Shown here one piece after another: positions 25,661 through 35,049 of a DNA stretch of 64,000 nucleotides (its first letter is position 1; every line of letters starts with the position of its first letter). The position numbers and the translations under genes are program-made. This DNA is from Dryomyza anilis. Taxonomy: Eukaryota; Arthropoda; Insecta; Diptera; Dryomyzidae. The stretch spans positions 92,818,696 through 92,882,695 of the forward strand of contig OX638132.1 in assembly GCA_951804985.1 (NCBI GenBank), read 5' to 3'. The notes beneath the pieces are model-generated. The model searched no databases and was not told the origin of the DNA. It saw nothing but the letters and a program-made list of their open reading frames with translations.

Positions 25661-25989
25661 TACACAGAAAAAAAATATTATACGTATATATAACAATTGA
25701 TATTAATAGCAAACAAAATTGTACTCCAATTAAAAATATGAATGTATTTACTAATTAATTAATTGTATTTACACATTTTTTAATTAAAATATTAATAGGA
25801 ATTAATTTAATATAATTTCAATACAACTGAATCATTAATAGTATTTACTACTTTTATTTGTTACTTTTGATTTATTCATTTTATTAAAATGCAACTCTGT
25901 TAAGTTATTTTTTTCTTCTGCATTTTGTTTCGTGTTTGTCTGTCGGGCGTCGTTCACTTTCTTCTAAAATTATTTTCTTCTGTAAAGGA

Positions 25990-26246
25990 TTCTTCCAGAG
26001 CAAAATTAACGAAACGATTTACAGTTCTGATTCTTTTCTTATTATCGGAGAAAATTCTGATGATATTGAAAAGAAAATAGAAAATTTAAGACTACAACAA
26101 AAAAACAATACCTCCTTATTTATTGGTTACAGGGAGTCTTTCAAATGTGAAAGAAATATATTTAGAACCGTGCGACCTGCTGACATTGTATTCAAAATAT
26201 TTGTTTTGTCCAGAGAAATCCGAAAGTTTTTATCAGTTTATAAAGG
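25990..26246 (+). pseudogene. Protein-like trace, possibly an exon or ORF relic
   Basis: Two successive frames have coding-like composition. The first (about 26020-26125) encodes a charged stretch with SDDIEKKIENLRLQQ. The second (about 26126-26246, another frame) encodes NVKEIYLEPCDLLTLYSKY. Between them lies TTGGTTACAG/GG, which could be a splice acceptor or mark a frameshift. The trace ends at the mariner insertion. It may be a remnant of the outer element's own gene or of a host exon. I do not recognise the family, and the call is weak. Confidence 0.25.
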
Positions 26247-27375
26247 GTTTTTCAATAAGAGCGCTACACAAGTTGAACCCAATTTTAGACGGTTTTCAAG
26301 CATAAATCGGCCGATAATGCTGCAATTTCACGTTCGATATTCATACGAAGTTCATCAAGTGTCGCTGGCTTGTTGGCATAGACCATAGACTTGACGTAGC
26401 CCCACAGGAAATAGTCTAACGGCGTCAAATCACACGACTGAGGCGGCCAATCGACTGGACCATTTCGTGAGATAACACGTTCTCCAAACTTGGTTTCCAA
26501 TAAATTGATTGTGGCATTCGATGTGTGGCTTGTGGCGCCGTCCTGTTGGAACCACATGTCCTCCAAGTCCATAGCATCCAACTGGGGCCAAAAATATTCG
26601 GTTATCATTGAACGGTAGCGATTCCCATTCACAGTAACCTGCCGGTCTTGATCATCACGGAAGAAGTAAGGCCCAATGACGCCGCCGGCCCATAAACCGC
26701 ACCAAACCGTAATTTTTTCGGCATGGAGTACGTGTGGATTGCTGTCTGACCAATAACGCATATTTTGTTTATTGACGACGCCATTCAACCAGAAATGAGC
26801 CTCATCGCTGAAGATGATTTTTCGATGAAAATCCGAATCATTTTCAAGTTGTTGCTCAGCCCAATTCACGAACATACGACGCTTCTGGTGGTCAAGCGGC
26901 TTCAGTTCTTGCGTCAATTTGATTTTGTAAGGATGTAGGCCGAGATCTTTTTGCAAAATTCGCCACAAGGACATCACAGAGATGCCCAACGCTTGAGAAC
27001 AACGTGTGAGTGACACATTTGGGCTTTCTTCTTCAACTGAAGCCTCAGCGGTAGCAATATTCTCGACAATACGGGCATTTCTTTGTCTTACTGGCACGGG
27101 AACATTTTGTACTGTGTCTGTGGATTCAAATTTTTCCACTAGATGCTGCTAGGACGATGATCTGCTAGGACGATTATGACGACCATAAATTGGACGTAGC
27201 GCTCTTAACGTTGAGGTCATTGACTCCGAATTTCGGTAGTAAATTTTAATAATTTCGACTCGTTGTTGGCTCGTATATTATTTCATTATGAAATGGCAAA
27301 CCTTACTGAAGAGAAATGTCAAAAGAGCGGCATGAAATATGGGGTCGTTTGCTAGCGTCCTTGTTATGAAAATCC
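26247..27375 (-). mobile_element. DD41D mariner-like element (rosa-type), inactive
   Basis: On the plus strand the ends are GGGTTTTTCAATAAGAGCGC (from 26249) and TAGCGTCCTTGTTATGAAAATCCC (to about 27373, split here as TAGCGTCC/TTGTT), which are related inverted termini. TA dinucleotides flank both sides, as expected for mariner. The element is about 1.13 kb. A derivative with the same termini sits at 35153-35491. That derivative shows that this copy lacks roughly 20 bp near its 5' terminus. Confidence 0.85.
26285..27260 (-). pseudogene. DD41D mariner transposase, disrupted
   Basis: The largest intact frame (27139 to 26285) encodes 284 residues of an IS630-Tc1-mariner transposase, which cuts and pastes the element in the nucleus. 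A second helix-turn-helix lies at about residues 45-62 (CSQALGISVMSLWRIL). The catalytic triad is D112 (IIFSDEAHFWLNG), D200 (WFQQDGATSHT) and D242 (CDLTPLDYFLWGYVK). There are 41 residues between the last two, which defines the DD41D group known from tephritid rosa elements. The first N-terminal helix-turn-helix is readable upstream (about 27155-27265, TSQQRVEIIKIYYRNS) but out of frame, separated by a 16-bp direct duplication of CGTCCTAGCAG plus spacer and by stops. After residue 284 a stop precedes in-frame NWVQ, which resembles family C-termini. The copy is therefore inactive as read; the family assignment is firm. Confidence 0.9.
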
Positions 27376-28172
27376 CATTATAATAATATTTTATAAAACT
27401 TGTTATATTTAAATTATTTATGTTCTTGTGCCATATTGAATTAATTTATTTTCTTATCCTTTTTCGTTTAATTGAAATAATTTTAATTAATATACAATTT
27501 GTTCCTTACTTATTTTGTACTTTTAATGAAATACTGCATCTCAAAAAGTAATATAATTCAATAAATTTTTTTTTCTTAAAATAAAAAAATGTAATAGTGC
27601 TACAATTATTTGTAACACTGAAATAATAATATGACAATATTTTTTTATATGTACCTATTTTACTTTAAAATAATAACAAAAAAAACAAAATAAATACATA
27701 ATATATATTATTATTATATAGATAGGTTAAATTCGATATATAAATTTAAATAAAAGATTTTAATTTTTACATTTTGGATTAATTATTTAATTAATACAAA
27801 AAAATTTAATTTCTATTCGAGAAATATGTTAATTAATTTAACAAAATATTTAATTGATCTAATTAAAAATAATATCAATATAAAAAAAAATTTAATTGGT
27901 TTTACAATATATTTAAAAAAATTCAATTAAAAAAATTTCTATCGAATGACATTTTTAATTGATGTTACTAATTAATTAATTAATGATTTAATAACAACTT
28001 TAATATCAATATGACAAAAAAAGTAATTAAAGTTTTTCCAATTAACATATTCTCATTATAACGAATATGGGATTCAATGCAACTAAAAGTTACATCGGCT
28101 GAGTTTCAATTAAAAATTAATTGCATTGATTAACATTTTCGTTATATTTACACAATTTTTTTTCTGTGTGTA

Positions 28173-29914
28173 GTGGTTAGTCCTGGTGTACACCAATGTT
28201 CAAATTATCGATATTAACTTTTTAGTGTACTTTAAACAACAATATTTTGCATATTCGCTGAAACGTTATTAAATAGACTTAATAAGAAAATTTAGATTAA
28301 TTACATTCATTAATATTCATGAGCAGTTCAGCGTTAACGCTGCATTTTAATTGAAATTAACAGTTGAACACGTTAATAACGAACGTGCGACGAATAATGT
28401 TTTAATTACAAATAAATTTCTATTCAAAGAAATGATTAAAATGAAGCTCTATATAAAAATAGTTTTAATTGCAGTTAAATGTTTAATTCCATAATATATC
28501 ATATTATTGACTGGAATTAAATTTAAGAACCTGTTACCGACTTCAGACTCAAATGCAAACACATGTTCGAAGTCTGTTTAAACTGCTTTTCTTCACATTA
28601 AATTTAATATAAATAGCATTACCGCACACCACCCAGTGAGTGTCGTCGCAGTTACCCTTTGGCACTAAATAGCTAAGCAGAGATAACATTCAGTTCATAT
28701 GTTCGACCCCCGTTCCTGCCATCACCACATAGTAACCATAGTTATCGCTATACCAGAGACCTCATATATATTTTGTAACTTTTTAATAAAGAAAAACCCC
28801 GCAACGCACGTGCCGTAGACAATACCTCGAATTGTAAAATTAAAAAAAGAAAACACTTTCCATACAATTTTCCGCATCCTTTAAATTGTGTCGTCGTTAA
28901 TGTGGTTGTTTTCGTCGTTAGGACGTACTTTGCTAATCTGGGTGCTGGCGGATTACTGTCACCAAAACATATTTCAACCAAACAATACGATAAAAGTGAA
29001 ATTATTTAAAAGCAAATTGACCTGCTGCATTTTGTTGCCGGCTGTGCTGCATTCAGTCATGAGGAAATCCTGCAACCTTTAGTACTGTTCTGTTAAAAAG
29101 AGGTTTTGTTATATTGGACTCACCCCCTTAATTAAAAATCAACATAGTTAAAATCAAGTTTTTACTTTTGTATTTTATCCTGCAATCAAACTGTTTTAGA
29201 CAGCGTCAGTGTTAATTTCAATTGAATGGTTTTTCAAAATTGTGCAAAACTTTTTTTTTTGGCGCCGCATTATTGCATAAATTATCTGCATTGTTAAGTG
29301 TTTTTGAAATCGAAGAGAAACATTAAAAATTGTAAAAGTTGGTAAAATGAAAATTTTATATTTCTATCTGAGAAATGACCGCACAGTGGGAACTGTTTGC
29401 TAAATTCATTTTTATATATATATTTGATAATATAAATTAATAAATTAAATGCTTAAATTATAGCTTGAAATAAATATTGCCTGAATTTAGTCATAATTCC
29501 GAAACCTTATTTGCAATTTACCTTATTAAATTCCAGTATTTCAGTTCTGGTTTAATTTTTTTTTAACCCATTTTAAAATGACGTATGACTTTAAATTTGA
29601 CAGACAAATAGACAATTAGTACTTCATTGACATGACATTTTAAAACTTGTGATATGTTGACTAAATATGAAATTAAATTTAGTTTAAACTAACCACATTA
29701 TTTTGTAAAACAAAACGAAAAGAAATTTGTCAAAAATTCAGAAATCCAGTAAAGTTTTTTTTTGTTGTATTACTTGAAATAAAAATTACGACGAAAGGAA
29801 CACGTAAGAATAAACTGTCACTGGAATTTTTGACGAATTTCGTTTCGTTCCACAAAATAAGGGGGTAAGTTTAATTCGAGAAAGTGACTGGAAATAAGAA
29901 CTCAAAATTGATAT
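28173..29914. other. AT-rich DNA without a supported gene
   Basis: Near 28608 TATAAATAG occurs, and near 28668 and 28702 there are A-box-like (TAGCTAAGCAG) and B-box-like (GTTCGACCCCC) words, but no tRNA or SINE body could be aligned. CTCACCCCCTTAATT (29122) and TTAAACTTACCCCCTTAT in reverse (29858) form weak inverted ends around about 740 bp. Confidence 0.35.
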
Positions 29915-30036
29915 TGTTACGAAAATTCAATCTACGGAAAACTGTTCTACGAGTTCGTATCGCTGGATTGTGTACAAAATAAAAACACACTAATATTTGG
30001 TTTTAACTAGTATTATTTCAACTAGTATTAATTAAC

Positions 30037-30046
30037 TTTATTTATT
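30037..30046 (-). terminator. LTR polyadenylation signal
   Basis: Overlapping AATAAATAAA on the minus strand lies about 110 bases after the predicted LTR start site, as expected at the R/U5 end. Confidence 0.55.
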
Positions 30047-30150
30047 TAAATAAAAACTTAAAGAATAATCACATATATCAACTGCTCAATGTATACAATT
30101 TAGCTTAACAATGTTCACTCACGAGACGTACCAGTTCACTATCAAATCAC

Positions 30151-30189
30151 AACTGAAGTGCTGTACCTCAGATGCGGCTCACTTATATA
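30151..30189 (-). promoter_or_regulatory. LTR core promoter: TATATAA and TCAGTT initiator
   Basis: On the minus strand TATATAA occupies 30189-30183 and the arthropod initiator TCAGTT occupies 30156-30151. The predicted start A is at 30154, about 35 bases from the first T of the TATA box, slightly longer than usual. The HSE array lies immediately upstream. Confidence 0.6.
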
Positions 30190-30202
30190 CTGCATGCATC
30201 AG

Positions 30203-30235
30203 TTCGACAAGCTTCGACTTGTTTCGAGAACCTTC
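30203..30235 (-). promoter_or_regulatory. Extended heat-shock-element array in the LTR U3
   Basis: On the minus strand the pattern GAA-GG-TTC-TC-GAA-AC-AAG-TC-GAA-GC-TTG-TC-GAA forms seven contiguous 5-bp-spaced half-sites. The first three are a perfect alternating HSE, and five of seven half-sites match the HSF consensus in the correct orientation. It lies just upstream of the TATA box, the expected place for HSF binding. Function is inferred. Confidence 0.7.
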
Positions 30236-30279
30236 TACTCGTTTCGTGAATGACGCATGCTGTTGGCATCTCATTCGCA

Positions 30280-30390
30280 CTCATGTGTTTTAATGCGCTG
30301 ATCTTCCATCTCTTTCTCGCACACTGCCTCAGTGCGCTGAATGATCTTCCGTCTCTTTCTAACACATTGCTTAGTGCGCTGAATTGTCTT
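30280..30390 (-). repeat. Tandem U3 repeat in the LTR
   Basis: The pattern CGCTGA(AT)GATCTTCC(A/G)TCTCTTTCT followed by (C/A)ACA(C/T)TGC is repeated about two and a half times with a period near 50 bp on the plus strand. Such direct repeats often carry enhancer sites in LTRs; the function here is unknown. Confidence 0.6.
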
Positions 30391-30576
30391 GCGTCTCAAT
30401 TATCATTGTTGAATGCTTGCACTATGGGGCAAATAACATCTTTTCGTAACAATATGATCATGATCTGCTGATGTTGTGTTTTATAATTGATCAGGTTACG
30501 GGTAATACAAAAGTTTAATAATTAGTTTCTGTTCATGAGTCTAGAATAATTTCTCTTAGAGAGAAGATAAACATTG

Positions 30577-32000
30577 CACTATGGGACAGAAGCTCAGTCT
30601 AGCTCGCCGAAAATCAGAAATTAAAGTTTGTTGCTGAAAGTTTAAAAATATGTAATTTTATTAATAATTTATGAGAACTAGAGAACAAATAAAAAATGAT
30701 ATACCCTAGAGAAAAAATCCTTCTGTAGGCTTGCTTAAAGTGAAAAAAATTAAACAAGTGCTTTTCAAGAAATAAAAATGGGTTACATTAAAACTGTCAT
30801 AACTCTTTCAATATATAATCCATATGTTAGTTTTATATTATTGGGAATTGAGAGAACTATCATCTTGTGTATCAAAAATTTCAAATGGCTATTCGTGTTT
30901 TTCCGGATTATGTGCCAAAAACATAAAACAAAAACGAGTTGGGAAAGTTAGGTCACATGGGTAAGTTCGGTCACATGGGGCGGATTTTTATAGTCGGTCG
31001 GGCCCGACTATGGAATATCATACACCTTTGGTGGGTATATTTAATTGCATACCTTAATTTTAAATATTTTAATTATGCTGAACCTTCCCACCCTCAGAAT
31101 ATTATTCACATAACAGAAATTTAAGTCTTATATCCCCGTAAAATTAAAAAATGTATATAAAAGTATAAAAAACTAATAAAAAAATAGAAAAATATAATAG
31201 GGCGGACAACGTCTATATTTAAAACTTTGAAAGGCTAATATTTCATAGATTTGATTTTAATAATTTACGGATTGAATTTTCACTATGAAAACCCGGGAAA
31301 TAATGAAAAAAAAGTGGGCGGATCACGCCCAAGGACCACATATTTTTAGGTGAATTATAACAATACGTTTTAAATTTTATACCTATATCTTGAATACTTT
31401 TCGAGTTATTAGTTCCGAAAGAGTTATATAAAAGTAACTTGTATGGGAGGTGGGCGTGTCCGTTGACCGATTTGGCTCATTTTCAAACTCAGTATAAATA
31501 AATTGAGACGAAATTTCATTGCATTCTGATCAGTATTTCTCAAGTTATTCTGTATTCGGACAGCAAGACGGACAGACAGACAGACGGACATGACTAAACG
31601 GACTCGGGTAGTGATGCTGATCAAGAATATATATATACTTTTCCATACCGGACACGCCTCCTAAGGGACGTTACAATATATGCACAAAGTTAATATACCC
31701 TGTACCTCATAGGTGTAGGGTATAATTAAGTATTGCATTAAGTGGCAGTTGGCCAATCACGTCCATATTAAGAATGGTCATGTGCAAATACACTATGTAT
31801 CTAAATAACAATTATAAACAAAATATCTCATTCCAAACAAAAGTTATAGTCATTTTACCATTTCAATTTGAGTGGCAATAGACCAATATTGATAATTTTC
31901 AAATCTATTCATAGAACATGTATGCTTAGTGTAAAGTTTCGTTAAGATTAGAGCAAAACTGTATTTACGGCGAGCTAGAATTGACTTACGTCCCACAGTG
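30577..32000. mobile_element. Transib-like non-autonomous element with 5-bp duplication
   Basis: The left end CACTATGGGACAGAAG and the right end CTTACGTCCCACAGTG are inverted, and a further inverted CTAGCTCGCCG sits inside each. The flanks are CATTG on both sides (30572-30576, 32001-32005), a 5-bp target duplication. Transib elements are known for 5-bp duplications and CACWRTG termini, which fits. No transposase is present. A DINE-like element (30934-31727) inserted inside, leaving about 357 and 273 bp of the host element. Confidence 0.7.
30934..31727 (+). mobile_element. DINE-1/INE-1-like element, copy 1
   Basis: This starts ACGAGTTGGGAAAGTTA, contains GTCGGTCGGGCCCGAC (a hairpin), a GACAGACAGACAGACGG microsatellite, CTGATCAAGAATATATATAC, and ends GGTGTAGGGTATAATT. 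ATCATACACC near the start is the decayed inverse of GGTGTAGGGTAT. The core and the GTCY-type microsatellite match the Helentron-related DINE-1 class common in flies. There is no coding capacity. The element is nested in the Transib-like element. Confidence 0.8.
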
Positions 32001-32279
32001 CATTGTAAATTTCGTTGTCACAAAGGTACCAACTAAAATAATGGTTTTATAAAATCCTTATGTACCTTACTGTATAATTTTTATAAAAACATAAGTTATA
32101 AAGGTTTTATTTTTGACTATCATCAATTAAGAAACATTTTTAAATTATTTGATTTGTTTACATATATGATTTTAATAGCAGCGTCAACCATATATGATCG
32201 TTCCATCAGCCAATTTGTGAATTTGTTTCTAATAACTAATTTTTTCTTTGTTGTTTTCTTTGTTCATATGAGCATTTCC

Positions 32280-32745
32280 TGGGGTTCCGGACGGGACATT
32301 CGTACGCTTAAAACTTTAATATCTCGAAGAAAAAATCAATAAATTAACATCTGCAAACATCTGCAAAATATCAAAAGATATAAATTAAATAGTGGTCGTT
32401 TCGGACGGGACAAATACAGAAGTGCGTGAACATTTTAAAAAGTCATCGAATTTTGCGTACAAATTCGCAATAATGAATATAATTATGAGATTATTTACTT
32501 TATTTTTTTTTTAATATTTATAGTTATTTCATAATAAATCACAGAAAAACTCCGGACGTTTTGTATGAAAATATGCATTACGATTTTTGGCTAAAAATAA
32601 TTTTATATCTGAAAATAATTATATTCATTATTGCGAAATGAAAAGTGATGTACGATTCAATTTCCAGATGTTTTTAAAGTTTTATTTTTAATTTTTTATT
32701 GATATTTTTTATACTGCTCCAATGTTCCGGACGGGACAGATTTCA
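32280..32745. repeat. Three dispersed copies of TCCGGACGGGACA
   Basis: The 13-mer TCCGGACGGGACA lies at 32286 and 32726, a TTCGGACGGGACA form at about 32399, and a truncated TCCGGACG at 32551. The intervening DNA is AT-rich, which makes these GC-rich words conspicuous. Confidence 0.6.
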
Positions 32746-33089
32746 ATTAACTATCAACATTTTTCTAGAATTTTTACAGAAATAACATACAATTTGGTCG
32801 ACGTGTAAGTCTACTAATTCTCCGGATAATCGGAGACCAAATCTTAACCGAAACATTATTTAATTTTTCCGCCGTACATTTCTTTCTTTTTAAAATAACA
32901 AATTTTGGGAATTTTTATTTATTTTTCTACAGTCTTCAATATTTTAGAGTAAGAATTATCATGGGATGAATTATCACGAGTCTCAGGGAAAATTGTCTCA
33001 AGAATGAGTTGTCTCGTGGAAGAATTGTTTAGATCTAGAATTGGCTGGACAAGAATTATTGTGTGAAGTGTGATATAAACTTATTTTAA

Positions 33090-33230
33090 ATGGATTTACA
33101 AGACAATTCAAGACTCAAAGAAATGTTTTTAAAACTTAAAAGCGAAAGGCGTACGTTTGAGGTTCATAAATCTACGAGATCGGAATTTGACACATCTGGC
33201 ATGAAGCCTCATAATGTCAAAATATTATAG
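33090..33230 (+). CDS. Candidate 46-codon small ORF
   Basis: An ATG in good fly context (TTTAAATGG) opens a 46-residue frame ending in TAG. The peptide is charged and non-repetitive, with LKEMFLKLKSERRTFEVHKS followed by TRSEFDTSGMKPHNVKIL, quite unlike the low-complexity translations around it. AATAAA follows at about 33291. I do not recognise it. It may be a true small ORF, the N-terminus of a decayed transposon gene, or chance. The upstream stretch (32950-33060, with repeated AATTGTCT and AAGAATTAT words) is of different composition. Confidence 0.3.
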   Translation: MDLQDNSRLKEMFLKLKSERRTFEVHKSTRSEFDTSGMKPHNVKIL

Positions 33231-33299
33231 AAGATTGTATTATAATTAAATAACATATTTGAATTAATGCAAAATGTTTGTTATATTTTAAATAAAGAT

Positions 33300-35045
33300 T
33301 TAGCATAAATTTGCTCCATTGTTAGCGCGCCAAACTCGACAATATCTGTTTATGCACAGTTTTAGTTTTTGTCGCATTAAACTGTGAGATTCGTGGTGTC
33401 CTCGTAAATAATTCAAATAAATTAAATGCATCCGTTACAGCAAACGATTGAGTTTGCATGAGTTTTTCATAAAAAAAAAGGTTTGTGCACCCTCGTAGAT
33501 ACAAACATAAAAAAAGAAATAGAAAAAATAATAGACTCTGACAGTTATCCTTTGAAATTACCGAAGAGCATACGCATAGCAAAAGGATATTCAATGACAA
33601 ATGATGTCAGTATATCTGTCTGTCTGTCCGACTGTACGAATAGTGGTTTAATAAAATGGGGGAAGTTAAATTTTTAATTTAATTTTTATTTCTGCAGAGC
33701 AAAGAGGTACTTCAGATATACAATATATACAAAGAGACAAAAAATGAAATTTTGTATTTGGTTTCTAATAAAATAACAAAATCATTATGTGGATAATAGT
33801 TTAACTCTAACTGGAACAGATGTTTTTTATAGGGATCAGAAACGAACTGATTGTTGGAAGATTGTATTTAATTAAAGTTAATTTGCTATAGAAGATTATA
33901 ATATAAAATTTAAATCTCTCAATGTATTAATATAATATAAACACTGAATTAATTTAATATAAACACTTTTTTCAATGTATTGCAATTAATATAAACCTTA
34001 TATAGTTTTATTTAAAACAAATTTGAAATAATGAAAAAATACTAAAAAGAAGAATTTTACTCAGTTTTTAATTAAAAAAATAATTCAATCAGATTGCTGC
34101 CACTCAGTTACAAATTAAATCAATTTCATAACCCCTCAGAAAAAGACGAAGTATTTATGACACCGCACACTTCATAAAAATGGCAACAGCCCATCGACGT
34201 CGTGCCACGTAGCACAGTACACTTGATATTTTTTTTTCCAACCAACGAGTTCAAAACCCCAACTCCCCAAATCATGTTGAAGTTCAGTTGGCAAAGAAGT
34301 ACGATACAAGAAAAAATAAAATAAATTGAGAAAAGAGCGAAAATATAAAATTGAAAAACACCAAATAAAATTTGTTTGGTGTTGCGAATGTCAACCGCAG
34401 ACATTTGTGCGCCGCCTGGGCGTTAGGTTGGCGGGTTAAAGTCATGATACTGCGCCAGTGTTGCTTCTTGTTGACGACGACAACGACTCAAACGTGTTGA
34501 CACTGAAAGCGCAGGGAGTCTGTTAAATATTACTTCAGGGATGAGAGTTTTCGGTTATTATTGCTGGTGTTATTTGCTGTTTATATTGTTGTTGCTGTTG
34601 GCAGTTGGATGGTATTACTTTTGTCAGTATAGCGTGGGGCAGGGAGAGGCGGATTTTCATGGGCATGGCTGGAGCAGCTGTCGACGTTTATTGCCAATAA
34701 GTGGGGCGGTTGACTCAATGATCTACGGAGGGTTGTTCTTCTGGGGGTTGGGGGTGTTTGGCGTAAAGTGTAGACAATGTCAAAGTGTAATTTTACGCTT
34801 GAAATGGTTTTGCATGTTTTGGTCCTTCGACTGATTGACTGACTGAGTGAGTGGGGTTGTTGTGGGTTTGACACTGGTGTGGTTACGGATTAAATTGAAA
34901 TTATTATTAAATACTGTTGTGACAGAAAATGGATGATAAAAATCATGCAACAAGATTAAGAATTGTGACATCATTGTCGATATAATGGAAACTTTGTGTT
35001 TTAGACCCGTATATAAAATTAATTAAATTCGATTAAAATATTAAA
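33300..35045. other. Mostly unique DNA, GC-richer from 34130 to 34880
   Basis: This contains frames on both strands (34541-34834 plus, 34581-34874 minus) with hydrophobic or proline/serine-rich simple content and no domains. It could be conserved non-coding DNA. No splice-bounded exon is convincing. Confidence 0.4.
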
Positions 35046-35049
35046 TGTT

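Larger units (their letters stand above)
25662..28172. mobile_element. AT-rich element with ACACAGAAAAAAA ends, containing a mariner
   Basis: The left end TACACAGAAAAAAAA (25662) is inverted at the right end TTTTTTTTCTGTGTGTA (28154-28172). The interior outside the mariner is very AT-rich with repeated TTAATTAATTAATT (for example 25755 and 27970). The mariner at 26247-27375 interrupts it. A similar right-hand end (TTTTTTTTCTGAGTGTA) lies near 38860. No clear target duplication was found, so the outer boundaries are provisional. Confidence 0.5.
29915..30451 (-). mobile_element. Solo LTR of a Ty3/gypsy-like retrotransposon
   Basis: The 537-bp unit begins TGTTACGAAAA and ends TTTTCGTAACA, giving TG...CA termini within short inverted repeats. 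It is flanked by ATAT on both sides (29911-29914, 30452-30455), a 4-bp target duplication typical of Ty3/gypsy integration. No internal region is present, so it is a solo LTR formed by LTR-LTR recombination. Orientation is minus. Reading that way, the order is tandem U3 repeats, heat-shock elements, TATATAA, TCAGTT, then AATAAATAAA. That arrangement is a complete LTR promoter and polyA layout. The class is inferred from duplication length, not from protein. Confidence 0.88.

Noticed and set aside
28660..28715. Decayed tRNA or SINE head (A- and B-box words)
   Set aside because: Spacing is plausible, but the T-arm does not pair and no SINE body follows. Two short matches in AT-rich DNA can arise by chance.
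29122..29875. MITE with CACCCCCTTA ends
   Set aside because: Only about 13 bases match imperfectly, and no target duplication or second copy was found in the window.
34541..34874. 97-codon ORFs on both strands
   Set aside because: Two overlapping frames of equal length with simple hydrophobic or S/P/T-rich content suggest non-coding GC-richer DNA.
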